Shown piece after piece: positions 7,228 to 16,900 of a stretch of 51,529 bases of DNA. The stretch lies in NCBI GenBank assembly GCA_021736575.1, contig JAIPFP010000009.1, positions 1 to 51,529 on the forward strand, in the 5' to 3' direction. Below the pieces are notes generated by a model. That model did not search any database, was not told the DNA's origin, and saw only the letters and a list, made by a program, of their open reading frames with translations. This stretch comes from Pirellula sp. GTDB lineage: Bacteria; Planctomycetota; Planctomycetia; Pirellulales; Pirellulaceae. Positions within the stretch are counted from its first letter, which is position 1, and every line of letters starts with the position of its first letter. Made by a program: the position numbers and the translations under genes.

Positions 7228-8129
7228 AACTACCCAACCGATTTTTGATTTGCGTCGTCGCGTTGATCGCGACTGGCATATTGACTGGCATCGGCGCGAA
7301 CGCCGACGATAGCCAGTACAAACTTGGGCCTGATTCCCAGATCAAGCCCGATGTTCCTCAAGGCAAAATCACCGAACACACCTGGAAGAGCCAGATCTTC
7401 GACGGGACAAATCGTCGCTACAGCATCTACGTGCCAGCTCAATACGATGGCACAAAACCAGCCGCCGTAATGGTTTTTCAGGATGGGCATACCTATGTCA
7501 AACGCGATGGCAAGTTCCGTGCCCCTGTTGTGATGGACAACCTGATTCATGCAGGCGAAATGCCCGTCACGATCGGCATCTTCCTCGACCCAGGGCACAA
7601 GAAACCCCTGCCCGAAAAAGCAGGTTGGGAACCAGCTCCCGCGAACCGATCGTTTGAATACGACTCGCTCGGCGATCAATACGCACGCTTTGTCATCGAC
7701 GAAATTTTGCCAGAAGTTTCCAAGCAATATAAGCTAACCGACAATCCAGAGATGCGGGCTATCTGTGGAATCAGTTCCGGTGGTATCTGCGCGTTCACGG
7801 TCGCTTGGGAACGCCCCGACATGTTTCGCAAGGTGCTCAGCCACGTCGGTAGCTTTGTGGATCTGCGCGGTGGTCACAACTACGCGCCCATGATTCGAAA
7901 AACTCCGAAGAAGCCGATCCGCGTTTTCCTTCAAGATGGAAGTGGCGACTTGGATAATAAGTTTGGAAACTGGCCACTTGCCAATCAGGAAATGGCTGCC
8001 TCGCTCAAGTTTAGCGGCTACGACTTTGAGTTTGTCTATGGTACTGGCGGCCACAACGACATCCACGGCGGATCCATTATGCCCGAATCGATGCGATGGC
8101 TTTGGCGCGATTGGAAATCTGAAAAGTAG
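7224..8129 (+). CDS. Secreted esterase, alpha/beta-hydrolase fold (enterochelin/feruloyl esterase-like)
   Basis: A 301-residue protein with a Sec signal peptide (MKLPNRFLICVVALIATGIL, cleavage likely after GANA). The mature part begins with a YKLGPDS and WKSQIFDGTNRRYSIYVPA strand, as in esterase-D-like proteins of planctomycetes. The nucleophile elbow is ICGISSGGICAF (GxSxGG) near residue 187. The acid may be the Asp in LQDGSGDLDN and the His lies in TGGHNDIHGG near the C-terminus, giving a plausible Ser-Asp-His triad. It probably hydrolyses an ester of a polysaccharide, siderophore or similar extracellular substrate in the periplasm; the substrate cannot be read from sequence. The downstream M28 peptidase gene, 53 bp away on the same strand and also secreted, may be co-transcribed. 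Confidence 0.85.
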   Translation: MKLPNRFLICVVALIATGILTGIGANADDSQYKLGPDSQIKPDVPQGKITEHTWKSQIFDGTNRRYSIYVPAQYDGTKPAAVMVFQDGHTYVKRDGKFRAPVVMDNLIHAGEMPVTIGIFLDPGHKKPLPEKAGWEPAPANRSFEYDSLGDQYARFVIDEILPEVSKQYKLTDNPEMRAICGISSGGICAFTVAWERPDMFRKVLSHVGSFVDLRGGHNYAPMIRKTPKKPIRVFLQDGSGDLDNKFGNWPLANQEMAASLKFSGYDFEFVYGTGGHNDIHGGSIMPESMRWLWRDWKSEK

Positions 8130-8182
8130 TTCAACAACTGGTTCTGGTTCCGTCCCAACCATCGAAGTGCAACGAAGGCATT

Positions 8183-9904
8183 ATGATTCATTCCGGTTTA
8201 TTTAAGAAACGACCTTCTCATCCACTCGCAGTCGCGATTTTGCTCATTTGGTTAGTCTATTCGGCCAATCGAGCAACCGCGCAAGTCAACCCGACCGAAG
8301 CGTGGAGTCAAGCGGTTTCGATCGCGGACAAGATTACCGAGAACTCGTTGCATGGCCACATCCAGTTTCTTGCGGACGATCTTCTGGAAGGTCGAGGACC
8401 TGGATCGAAAGGGGATGCCATCGCTCAACTCTATCTGGAAACGCAGTTTCGCAGTTTGGGCTTGCTCCCATTCGATTCGCTTAAGTCCTACCGACAAAAG
8501 TTTCCAATGCTCGGATTGACGTCGGACGCTTCGAAGACTTGGAAATTCGGTCCCAGCAAAAACAGCAAGTCGGAAATCGAATTTCGCTACTTCGACGATT
8601 TCATTGCCGTGGCGGGTAAGCCGGAGTCCAACATCAACGTGAAAGACGCGGAGATCGTTTTTGTCGGTTATGGGATCGAAGCCCCAGAATTCCAATGGAA
8701 TGATTTCAAAGGCAAAGATCTCAAGGGGAAGATATTGTTGATGATGAACAATGACCCTGAGTCTGACCCAAACCTTTTCGCAGGCTCACGGCGTTTGTAC
8801 TACGGTCGCTGGGATTACAAATATGAAAGCGCAGCGCGGCAAGGTGCGGCAGGTGCAATCATCATCCACACCACACCCTCGGCTGGCTATCCATTCACCG
8901 TCATACAAACGTCATGGACGGGCGAAAAGTTTGAACTCCCAGATAGCACGGCACCGGGAATGGAAATGCAAGCATGGATGACCGAAGGGGCAACCGCTAG
9001 GTTGGTTTCCCATGCAGGGTTCGATCTGAACGACCTGCGATCGAAGGCCGAATCTCGCGATTTCCAACCGGTGCCGCTCGGTGTTTCGTTGAATACATCG
9101 CTCAATTGCGAAGTACGCAAGAAGGAGACGGCAAACGTGCTCGCTGTCTTGCCAGGTAGCGATCCAAAGATTGCGGATGAGTACGTTTTGTTTATGGCGC
9201 ACCACGATCACATTGGGCTTGCTGCCGATCGCGATCAACGCGGGGACAACATCTACAATGGAGCGATCGACAATGCATCGGGGACGGCAGCACTTCTGGC
9301 CATTGAAACCGCGATCAAGGAGAGCGGAATTCGTCCAAAGCGATCGCTTGTTTTTGCTGCGGTTGGAGGAGAGGAGCAAGGCTTGTTGGGCTCGAAGTAT
9401 TTCGCAGAGCATCCTCCCATACCCAACGGAAAGCAATCCGCAGTTGTCAACATCGACGGTATCAACTTCCTCGGAAAGACCAAGGACGTAAACGTGATCG
9501 GGGCAGGTAAGAGCTCGTTGGATCGTTTGGTCGAAAGCGTTGCAAAATACCAAGACCGGGTGGTCGTTCCAGACCGAGAACCGAGCAAAGGTTACTACTA
9601 TCGTTCGGATCAGTTTTCGTTGGCAAAGGTAGGGGTCCCAGGCGTTTATTTGCATTCCGGACATGTGGTTCGGGGCAAGCCGGAGGGATGGGGCAAAGAA
9701 CAACTCAATGTCTGGACGGAAAAACACTACCACCAACGCTCCGATGAATATGATCCAAACTGGGATCTCTCGGGAGCCATTTTGGATATCCAATTGCTAT
9801 TTCATGTTGGCTGGTTAGCAGCCGACGCGGAAGCCATGCAATCGTGGACGCCAGGTGATGAATTCGAAGCAGCACGCCTCGAAGCCATTCGTTTGGCTCG
9901 CTAG
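8183..9904 (+). CDS. Secreted M28-family metallopeptidase with PA-like insert
   Basis: 573 residues with an N-terminal hydrophobic signal segment (LAVAILLIWLVYSANRATAQ). The first third includes HIQFLADDLLEGRGPGSKGD, typical of M28 aminopeptidases. A PA-like domain follows (VFVGYGIEAPEFQWNDF, then GAAGAIIIH). The zinc-binding core is intact: FMAHHDHIG (first His), NGAIDNASGTAALL (bridging Asp), GGEEQGLLGS (catalytic Glu and ligand Glu), VVNIDGINF (Asp), and YYYRSDQFS with a late LHSGHVV that supplies the final His. It is expected to release N-terminal amino acids or di-zinc-cleavable peptides outside the cytoplasm. The length is in the usual range for PA-containing M28 enzymes. It follows the esterase gene on the same strand. 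Confidence 0.9.
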   Translation: MIHSGLFKKRPSHPLAVAILLIWLVYSANRATAQVNPTEAWSQAVSIADKITENSLHGHIQFLADDLLEGRGPGSKGDAIAQLYLETQFRSLGLLPFDSLKSYRQKFPMLGLTSDASKTWKFGPSKNSKSEIEFRYFDDFIAVAGKPESNINVKDAEIVFVGYGIEAPEFQWNDFKGKDLKGKILLMMNNDPESDPNLFAGSRRLYYGRWDYKYESAARQGAAGAIIIHTTPSAGYPFTVIQTSWTGEKFELPDSTAPGMEMQAWMTEGATARLVSHAGFDLNDLRSKAESRDFQPVPLGVSLNTSLNCEVRKKETANVLAVLPGSDPKIADEYVLFMAHHDHIGLAADRDQRGDNIYNGAIDNASGTAALLAIETAIKESGIRPKRSLVFAAVGGEEQGLLGSKYFAEHPPIPNGKQSAVVNIDGINFLGKTKDVNVIGAGKSSLDRLVESVAKYQDRVVVPDREPSKGYYYRSDQFSLAKVGVPGVYLHSGHVVRGKPEGWGKEQLNVWTEKHYHQRSDEYDPNWDLSGAILDIQLLFHVGWLAADAEAMQSWTPGDEFEAARLEAIRLAR

Positions 9905-10277
9905 CGTTGTCGTTCCGAGGCAGGGTCGGTGGGTGAGGGGAAGATCCCTGACTTGGTAGCCACAGGTTCAGCGGTTTGTTTACGCTTCTGAAACGAGGAT
10001 AGACATTGAATTCACGATCAAAAACAAAATCAAAACACAGTGTAACCCCTCACCCCCGGCCCCTCTCCCCGAGTACAGGGCGAGGGGAGCAAGATCAAAA
10101 GATGTGGGTAAAGATGGGCGAGACGCCCATGCCACTTTCGAATACCCCGTCGAGAATGATTCAAGACGCACTGTGCTGACTGCCGAAGCTTTGATGACAG
10201 ATCCGATTTTAACGGCGCTCCATCAAGCAACATTGCTAGCGTCTCATTCAATGAGTGCAGAATAAGCGATTTCGTTC
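9905..10277. other. 373-bp intergenic region with short palindromic repeats
   Basis: There is no convincing gene between the M28 and TPR genes. The stretch 10045-10090 is C-rich and then G-rich (CCCCTCTCCCCG, spacer, CGAGGGGAG) and folds as a hairpin; such blocks recur between genes in many bacterial genomes. A second perfect hairpin, ATGGGCG-AGA-CGCCCAT, lies at 10114-10130. The 3' part (10180-10277) should contain the promoter of the TPR gene, but no clear -35/-10 pair was found. Confidence 0.5.
10041..10130. repeat. Intergenic hairpin pair (C-rich/G-rich palindrome plus GGGCG-AGA-CGCCC)
   Basis: The block contains CTCCCCG and CGAGGGGAG arms around an ~8-base loop, followed 24 bases later by the perfect 7-bp stem ATGGGCG/CGCCCAT with loop AGA. 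Both look like dispersed intergenic repeats rather than a terminator, because no T-run follows and the preceding gene ended 136 bp earlier. Confidence 0.45.
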
Positions 10278-11456
10278 ATGAAAAACTCCCGGAATCTTCC
10301 ATCCACGATCATCCTCCGCAATCTTTTCCGACGTGTTTTACTAGCCTCGGCTGCTCTCGGTGGGGCGAGCTACCTGCCGGGTTGCAGTTCGACTCCTGGT
10401 GCCAGACCATCCATCTGGCCAACGAAGACGATTGACGCGTCCGCGACCGGTGCAGGAACGGGAGTGACTGGCACGATCGCTTCCACGTCCAAAGCAGTCA
10501 AAGGTCAATTCGCGTCCATGGGGACCGCTGTTTCATCGGCATATGGCAAGGCTAAGACAGCCATTACCTCACCGTTTAGTGCGTCAGACAGCCCAACTTC
10601 GGATCCGGCAATCGCAGCCACCCCGGGTGCAAAGCCAACGATTGGGCCGGAACTCTATGTGATGAATGGTCAATTGCACGAGTCGCAAGGAAACTACACA
10701 AAGGCGATTGATAGTTTCAGCAAAGCACTTGAGATCGAACCCAAGAACCCTGCGGCCTTGTTGAGTACGGCAAGACTTTACGAGAGGCAGAACGAAAAAG
10801 AAAAGGCCGTCCAGTTCTATCAAAAGGCAGCCGAAGTGGCGCCAAACGCCGCCGTTTTTGCAGATCTTGGAAACCTTCAAGCTCGAAATGGCAATCTCGT
10901 TGCAGCCAAAGATCAACTTCAAAAAGCAGTGAACCTCGACTCGAAGAACACGACCTACCGATCCGCATTGGCTGGAGTGTTGTTGGACTCGGGCAACGCC
11001 GACTCAGCGATGTCGGAGTTGATGCAGGTCAATAGTCCTGCCATGGCGAATTACCAAATGGCATACTTGCATTTCGCTCGCAAAAATGTCCCTGCGACTC
11101 AACAGTATCTTGGAAACGCTTTGCAAATCGATCCAAATCTAAAGCCAGCTCGCGATTTGATGGCAAGCATGGGCGGAGCACAGAACATTTCGCAAATGGC
11201 ACAGCAAGGGCAGAGTATGGTTCAGCAAGCCCAAGGGATCTACCAACAGGTTGGTGCGATAGGAAGCAACGTTCAAGGTCTGATGAACACGGCTCCAGTC
11301 CAATCAGCTCCGCAAATGCAATTGCCACCAGCGACTTCCGATTCAGTTGGCTTTGCTCCGGTAACCGCCTACATAGGTGCCCAGTCCAATCCCAACGCAA
11401 CCGGCCTGCCACCAAATGAAAATGCATCGGGCGTCAATTCGAATCTTCGCCGCTAG
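10278..11456 (+). CDS. TPR-repeat lipoprotein
   Basis: A 392-residue protein with a lipoprotein-type leader ending in YLPGCSS, so Cys at ~36 is a likely lipidation site. After a low-complexity Ala/Thr/Ser linker, residues ~115-290 form about four to five tetratricopeptide repeats (for example NYTKAIDSFSKALEIEPKNPAALLSTARLYERQ and EKAVQFYQKAAEVAPNAAVFADLG). The C-terminal ~90 residues are rich in Gln, Met and Pro (SQMAQQGQSMVQQAQ) and look disordered. TPR lipoproteins act as scaffolds for periplasmic or membrane complexes; the partner here cannot be told. It is followed 33 bp later by the ThiF-like gene in the same direction. Confidence 0.85.
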   Translation: MKNSRNLPSTIILRNLFRRVLLASAALGGASYLPGCSSTPGARPSIWPTKTIDASATGAGTGVTGTIASTSKAVKGQFASMGTAVSSAYGKAKTAITSPFSASDSPTSDPAIAATPGAKPTIGPELYVMNGQLHESQGNYTKAIDSFSKALEIEPKNPAALLSTARLYERQNEKEKAVQFYQKAAEVAPNAAVFADLGNLQARNGNLVAAKDQLQKAVNLDSKNTTYRSALAGVLLDSGNADSAMSELMQVNSPAMANYQMAYLHFARKNVPATQQYLGNALQIDPNLKPARDLMASMGGAQNISQMAQQGQSMVQQAQGIYQQVGAIGSNVQGLMNTAPVQSAPQMQLPPATSDSVGFAPVTAYIGAQSNPNATGLPPNENASGVNSNLRR

Positions 11457-11489
11457 GTGCGATCACAAAGTCAGCCGGGTTAAATCGCT

Positions 11490-12269
11490 ATGTCAGAGGA
11501 CGTTCAGGTTGGCGACCAAGATGAGGAACTCCCTTTTCTTGATGATTTGGACCGCACGATATATCAATGGCAGATGTGGGCGGATGGTGTCGGCGAATTG
11601 GGGCAGCGCAAGCTCAAGAATGCTCGCGTCTTAATTTCGCGAGTCGGTGGAGTTGGGGGGGTCGTTGCTTACGAATTAGCCGCAGCCGGCGTTGGTAAGC
11701 TTGTACTCGCACACGGTGGCACGATAAAGCACAGCGACTTGAACCGTCAACTGCTCATGACCTACGATCGACTAGGGAAATCAAGAGTCGAAACCGCTAG
11801 GCAGCGGTTGCTGCAACTCAACCCGCGGATTCAGGTTGATGTCGTCGACGCGAATGTCAATGACGAAAACGTGGATGCTTTGGTTTCTCAAGTGGATATC
11901 GTGGTCGACTGTGCGCCGATCTTTGAAGAACGATACGCGATGAACCGAGCGATTGTCGCTCAAGGCAAGCCGATGGTGGAATGCGCCATGTTTGAGTTGG
12001 AAGGGAGCATTACAACAATCTTGCCGGGAAGATCTCCTTGCTTGGCATGTTTGTCGCCGAAATCGCCCCCAGCATGGCGCCGTCAATTTCCCGTTTTTGG
12101 GGCCGTTTCCGGTACCGTGGGTTGCTTGGCCGCTGTCGAAGTCATCAAGTTGATCACGGGCATCGGCGAGTCTTTGGCCGGTACGCTACTGGTAATGGAT
12201 CTTGCCTCCATGACTTTTTCGCGACGCAAAATCCATCAAGATATGGAATGCCCGATCTGTAGCGTATAA
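11490..12269 (+). CDS. ThiF/MoeB/HesA-family E1-like adenylyltransferase
   Basis: 259 residues with the ThiF Rossmann core. The nucleotide-binding turn is SRVGGVGGVVAYELAAAGVGKL at ~54-75, and HSDLNRQLLMT follows, with the Asn-Arg-Gln that contacts ATP. The DIVVDCAPIFEERYAMN segment and a zinc site made of CLACL (~182) and CPICS at the extreme C-terminus complete the family pattern. MoeB, ThiF and HesA adenylate the C-terminal glycine of ubiquitin-like sulphur carriers such as MoaD or ThiS. No rhodanese domain and no MoaD/ThiS-like gene are adjacent, so the carrier is unknown. The length matches HesA/MoeB without the C-terminal rhodanese. Confidence 0.88.
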   Translation: MSEDVQVGDQDEELPFLDDLDRTIYQWQMWADGVGELGQRKLKNARVLISRVGGVGGVVAYELAAAGVGKLVLAHGGTIKHSDLNRQLLMTYDRLGKSRVETARQRLLQLNPRIQVDVVDANVNDENVDALVSQVDIVVDCAPIFEERYAMNRAIVAQGKPMVECAMFELEGSITTILPGRSPCLACLSPKSPPAWRRQFPVFGAVSGTVGCLAAVEVIKLITGIGESLAGTLLVMDLASMTFSRRKIHQDMECPICSV

Positions 12270-12313
12270 AGTAGGACAGTCGTACCCGTGAGCCCCATCG
12301 CTAGGAAATCCCT

Positions 12314-13216
12314 TTGCCGTATTTATGGATGTTGATCGGTTCGGTTTGCTTTGCGGCTATGGCGCTGTTGGCTGAGTCGCTCAGGGATCAGTTCACTTAT
12401 CCGTGGATCACCATGGTGCGGTCTGGTATCGCGACCACCCTGGCCATTGCCTTAACACTGTTGGGTGGAGCGCAACTGGTCTTTCTGCGTCCTGTAACTC
12501 TTTGGATCAGGTCGCTTTCTGGATGGGCGAGCATGATTTGTGGTTTCTACGCGATAACTCATTACGACGTCGAAATCGTTCTTGCTTTGACAAACATGTA
12601 TCCACTGTGGGTTGCGATTCTGTCGTGGCCATTGCTGGGCAAAACACCTTCGCTGAAGACTTGGTTGGCGTTGTTTGTCAGTTGTATCGGTATGTGGCTG
12701 GTCTATGCCAGCAGCATTTCCTTCGACACGATCCATGCGAGCCGATCCTATAATCCTCGGTTGGCGATTCCCATGGCTGTTTTAGCAGGCATGCTCAGCG
12801 GTGTCGCATTGATCAATTTGCATCGAGTGAAGCACATCGATACGCGAGCCGTTGTCGCTCATTTTTCCGCCGTAGCAACAGTACTGAGCTTTGTCGTTTG
12901 GATTTTCCTCCCTGTCTCTCCACCAGTCGATGTCGTAGATCGCGCAAGTGTGCTTCGTCTCTTGGGAGTTGGTCTAGCTGCAACCTTGGGTCAAATTTGT
13001 TTGACAATGGCGTTTTCGACCGGAGCGCCTGCTCAAGTAAGCGTTGTCGGGCTATCGCAGGTGGTAGTGGCAGTCATTGTCAAATTCATAATTGAGGGGC
13101 GAATCCCAACTGCAGGTAGCATGCTTGGCATGTCGCTGGTTGTCGCCTCAACGATTTGGGTAATCCTCTCGCATTCACCGACAAGAGAACGCGTGTCACC
13201 GGGTGGCACGCCCTGA
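12314..13216 (+). CDS. EamA/DMT-superfamily permease
   Basis: 300 residues, almost entirely hydrophobic, with about ten predicted membrane helices arranged as two EamA repeats. The first runs from LWMLIGSVCFAAMALLAESL to MWLVYASS and the second from AIPMAVLAGMLSGVALINL to LVVASTIWVILS. The start is taken as TTG 12314, with GGAAATC upstream; ATG 12329 is an alternative that removes five residues. DMT-family permeases export or exchange small metabolites such as amino acids or nucleotide sugars; the substrate is not predictable here. A 44-bp gap follows the ThiF-like gene. A perfect inverted repeat overlaps its stop codon. Confidence 0.85.
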   Translation: MPYLWMLIGSVCFAAMALLAESLRDQFTYPWITMVRSGIATTLAIALTLLGGAQLVFLRPVTLWIRSLSGWASMICGFYAITHYDVEIVLALTNMYPLWVAILSWPLLGKTPSLKTWLALFVSCIGMWLVYASSISFDTIHASRSYNPRLAIPMAVLAGMLSGVALINLHRVKHIDTRAVVAHFSAVATVLSFVVWIFLPVSPPVDVVDRASVLRLLGVGLAATLGQICLTMAFSTGAPAQVSVVGLSQVVVAVIVKFIIEGRIPTAGSMLGMSLVVASTIWVILSHSPTRERVSPGGTP

Positions 13217-13241
13217 GGCGCCTCGCATTCATCGCCTCAGG
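13212..13241. terminator. Inverted repeat spanning the EamA stop codon
   Basis: CCTGAGGCG (13212-13220) pairs perfectly with CGCCTCAGG (13233-13241) around a 12-base loop. The stop TGA of the permease gene is inside the left arm. No T-run follows, so it is either a Rho-dependent pause site, an mRNA stabiliser or part of a dispersed repeat. Confidence 0.35.
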
Positions 13242-13291
13242 CGACTGAATATCTGGACCACGCCGTTTAGACACAGCCAGCAAAAGTCAAA

Positions 13292-13374
13292 GTAGTAGGC
13301 ACATTCCATGTGCCATCCACCTAGAATCCTGGCAAAAGCTTGACTGCGAACGGCACGGCGGAGCGTGCCTGCAC
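13292..13374. repeat. Two-hairpin palindromic element between EamA and alpha-CTD genes
   Basis: After GTAGTAGG at 13292, a perfect hairpin GGCACAT-TCC-ATGTGCC occupies 13298-13314. A second perfect stem, GGCACG-GCGGAG-CGTGCC, occupies 13352-13369 and is followed by TGCACC. The order (GTAG start, stem around TTCC, spacer of ~40 bases, second stem) resembles the two elements in the pglZ-brxL region, although the stem sequences differ. Confidence 0.5.
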
Positions 13375-13394
13375 CTTTTGTCGGCTGTGTCAGT

Positions 13395-13658
13395 TTATCG
13401 CGGCTTTCGCCAAGGTCGGTTGTAGCCGAGCTTTTCTAGTGCGACGTATACCTCTTCGAGTGTCTTTTCGCCGAAGTTTGCGATGCTCAAAAGCGTCTCG
13501 GGAGTGCTGTTCAACAAGTCGCGTACAGAGAAGATCCCTTTCTCCTCGAGACAATTGGTCGTCCGTACTTGAAGGCCTATCTCGGCTGTACTCAAGTCCA
13601 AACGATCCTTCAATCGACGTGCTTGTTCGTCTGCTTGGCTAATGGGAATACGAGTCAT
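13395..13658 (-). CDS. Free-standing RNA polymerase alpha-subunit C-terminal-domain-like protein
   Basis: About 87 residues from the ATG at 13658 (MTRIPISQADEQ); an upstream ATG at 13679 would add seven. The body carries the alpha-CTD signature: LSTAEIGLQVRTTNCLEEKGIFSVRDLLN, then TPETLLSIANFGEKTLEEVYVALEKLGY. This is the helix-hairpin-helix fold that in RNA polymerase alpha binds UP-element DNA and activators. The N-terminal dimerisation domain of alpha is absent and no ribosomal protein genes are nearby, so it is not rpoA. Small alpha-CTD-only proteins are known from planctomycete genomes; a role in transcription is likely but undefined. Confidence 0.85.
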   Translation of the reverse strand: MTRIPISQADEQARRLKDRLDLSTAEIGLQVRTTNCLEEKGIFSVRDLLNSTPETLLSIANFGEKTLEEVYVALEKLGYNRPWRKPR

Positions 13659-13903
13659 TCGATTTTCACCTTTATGCAAGTCGTTGCCGCAGATAGCTAG
13701 GGACGAGTCACCATTGTTCGTCCCTCACCTGTCTATCCGCCCTATCTATAACTACCGGGCAAAGTATAGCAAACTCGTATAATTCGTAAGCACTTTCGTC
13801 CACGATTCGCTAAAATATTTTCAGCAACGCTAGCATTTGCAAGCCGTATCAAAACCAATGGCTGCACCTAAGCATTGCATCCCGCCAACCTTAGGAACCA
13901 TGC

Positions 13904-16900
13904 ATGTTCTTGCCGATGAAAAACTGGACTCGATCAACCTTCCCGCAATTTTTTCTTGTTGCGTTTGTATGTTGTTTTAGTGTGGGAATTCAAAAAACGG
14001 GAGGGGCAGATCCAAAGCCGCAGTCTCCTGTCGTTCCAGCCGACAGTCTCAAATGGTTGGAGACGCAGGCTGGTTTCCGTGTCGAGCTCGTGGCTGCAGA
14101 GCCGCAGGTCGTCGATCCTGTTTCGATGCAGATCGATGAGCAAGGTCGAATTTGGGTGGTTGAAATGCGAGACTATCCGACCGAGGACGATTCACCCAAG
14201 AGCCGGATCGTAGTTCTGCAAGACAACGATCAGGATGGGTTCTATGAGAGTTCAAAGGTCTTTGCGGACAAACTCCGCTTCGCGACCGGAGTTCAGCCTT
14301 GGCAAAATGGAGCATTAGTAACAGTACAAGGTCAGTTGCTGATGCTTCGCGATACTGACGGTGATTTACAAGCGGATACACAAGAGGTTTGGCTCGAGGG
14401 GTTTGCATCGGGCAATCCGCAACTGCGAGCCAACCATCCGACCATTGCCCCGGATGGTTGGCTGACCATTGCAAGTGGCCTGCGCGGCGGCAAGATCAAG
14501 CAATCCATCCCATTTGCAAATCCTGATTCGCGAGAGACGGAGCTATTGGATATGGCCGGATGTGATTTGCGAGTTCATATGCTAACTGGTAAGGTCGAAT
14601 GCATTGCGGGCCCGACCCAGTTTGGGCTTTCATTCGACAAGTTTGGACATCGCTATGGCTGTTCTAATCGCCAGCCTTGCTTTGAGATACTAAGCGAGCG
14701 GACGGACTTAGGCGCGAGTCCGCTTGCTGGTCTAGCTGGTGCGACTTCCGAAGTCTCGCCTGGAGAATCGGCTTCCAAAGTTTACCCGCTCGTCAACGCA
14801 TGGACGACGTCGAATCTGCATGCAGGTCAGTTTACGGCGGCATGTGGGCTACTCGTTTCTCACAGTCGACATTTTGGTGACGCACCTTTTGCGACCGCAC
14901 TGACTTGCGAGCCGACTGGCGGGCTGGTTCAACGCCGATCAATGACTCGACAGAACGGACGCTCGAAAGTTTCAGATGAACCTGCGTTGAAAGAGTGGCT
15001 TGCGAGTCGCGATTCTTGGTTTCGCCCAGTGGACCTATGCGAAGGTCCGAACGGAGACATTTACGTCGTAGATATGTACCGGGCCGTAATCGAACATCCC
15101 GAATGGGTTCCAGCCGAACTCAAGACACGCCCCGACCAACGCTTTGGAGACTCGCATGGTCGCATCTATCGAGTATCAAGATCGGCGGAAAAGAAGGGCA
15201 ATAAGGTCGGAACAGTCCAACCGAACATCGTGGAGTGGATGCAGCACGAGGACACATGGAATCGAAGTATCGCGTCACGCTTGTTCCTGGAAGCCATGCA
15301 TGGCGAACGCGACGAATCGTTGATCGAGAAAGTCCGAGCCATTGCTCTTGATCCGATGCTTGGAGATGGTTCGATTACATGTGCTTGCTCACTGTTGGCC
15401 TCATGCGGCGCGCTGGATGAACGTACCTTAAATCTTCTGCTTCAATTCCCCAACGCGCACCGACGTACGCTTGCATGGAATTGCTTGCGTCGAGCGACGA
15501 CCGAGACTTCGGATCGATGGTGCGATCGTGCAAGGGACGCGATCGGCAACGAGGATGCGACGTTGGACGAGTTGCGGGCGGCAGCATGGTTCGTCTCAGC
15601 CCATGCCAATCAAATCGATGTACCCGCAGAGGACGTTCTAAAGTTGTTCTCCAGGAACGCGGCCAACGCGCTGCTCGTGCACGGCAACGACGCCCACCTT
15701 TGGATGGCTATGTCGGCCGCTTGCAAAGGCAAGCTTTCTTCGCTCATCGAAAACTATCACTTGGCAATCTCGGAATCGAAAAACGATGCTTTTCCGGAAG
15801 TTGCGCGAGACGCGATCGTGCGACTTGCGTTGCGCGTCGCACAACAAGGGTCCGAACTCAACATTGCCGAATGGATGGAACGCTACACACAAAGCTCTGC
15901 AACTCTAGTTAATGCCTCTAGCCATCAATGTACCTTTGCTATTTTAGAAGGCTTTGTTCGGTCCGGTAAAGTTCGGGTTCCTTCCGGCAGCTCACTTGAG
16001 CGACTACTCCTAGAAACGTCCACGTCTGGTGTGGATCCGATCAACCAGCGCGCCGCGATTGCAATGCTGTCTGCTTGCTCGTCGGACGAGGCGAAGCGGA
16101 CTTGCATGAAGTTACTAGAAGGATCCGACGCCAAGATATTGAAATTGGCTGTTGCGACTTGTTCCGCGCACGATACTCCCGAGTTTGGCATTTGGCTATT
16201 GGACCGCCTACCAACAGCAATGCCGGATATTCGGCAGGAACTCTTCGTGGCAGTCAAAAGCAAACCGAGTCGACTCATGGCGATGCTAGATCGACTGGAG
16301 TCAGGTGCAATGTCCACAAGAGTATTCGACGCGTCTCAGATGCAAAGTTTGCGAGCCATCCAAGATCCCATGATCGCGCCGAGGCTAGCAAAAGTGCTTG
16401 CAGCCTCGGTCAACTCGAATCGCCAGAAAGTGATAGATGACTACACTCAACAGCTCATGTCCATCGACGTTGATGAACATGCGAATCGGGGCAAGGCTGT
16501 TTTCGAGAAGAATTGCGCGGCATGCCATAGGCTCGACTCGGTGGGTACGATTGTCGGGCCTGACATATCGGATTCGCGAGTTCAGGCGTTTGACAAATTG
16601 CTTGTTTCGATTCTCGATCCAAATCGTTCGATCGATGCAAATTATTTCCGGTACCTAGCTCGAACCGAAGATGGCAAAGTGATCGAAGGCGTCATGAAAG
16701 ACTCCAACGCGAGCACGATTACCCTCCAAAATCAGAATGGCGCTACGATTCTGGAACGTTCCATGATCGAGGAGCTGAAGAGCTCAGGAACTTCGCTCAT
16801 GCCCGAAGGGATCGAGGCTCAGATCCCCGCACGCGACATGGCTGACTTGCTGTGGTACATCAAGAATTGGCGATACACTGCCGAAAAAATCCCCGCGAAC

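Noticed and set aside
7230-7727. A 165-codon minus-strand frame opposite the secreted esterase
   Set aside because: The esterase has a signal peptide and GxSxGG motif on the plus strand, so the opposite frame is a shadow.
8912-9793. A 293-codon open frame on the minus strand within the M28 peptidase gene
   Set aside because: It is a shadow of the coding frame; its translation has no domain, while the plus-strand product has all zinc-ligand motifs.
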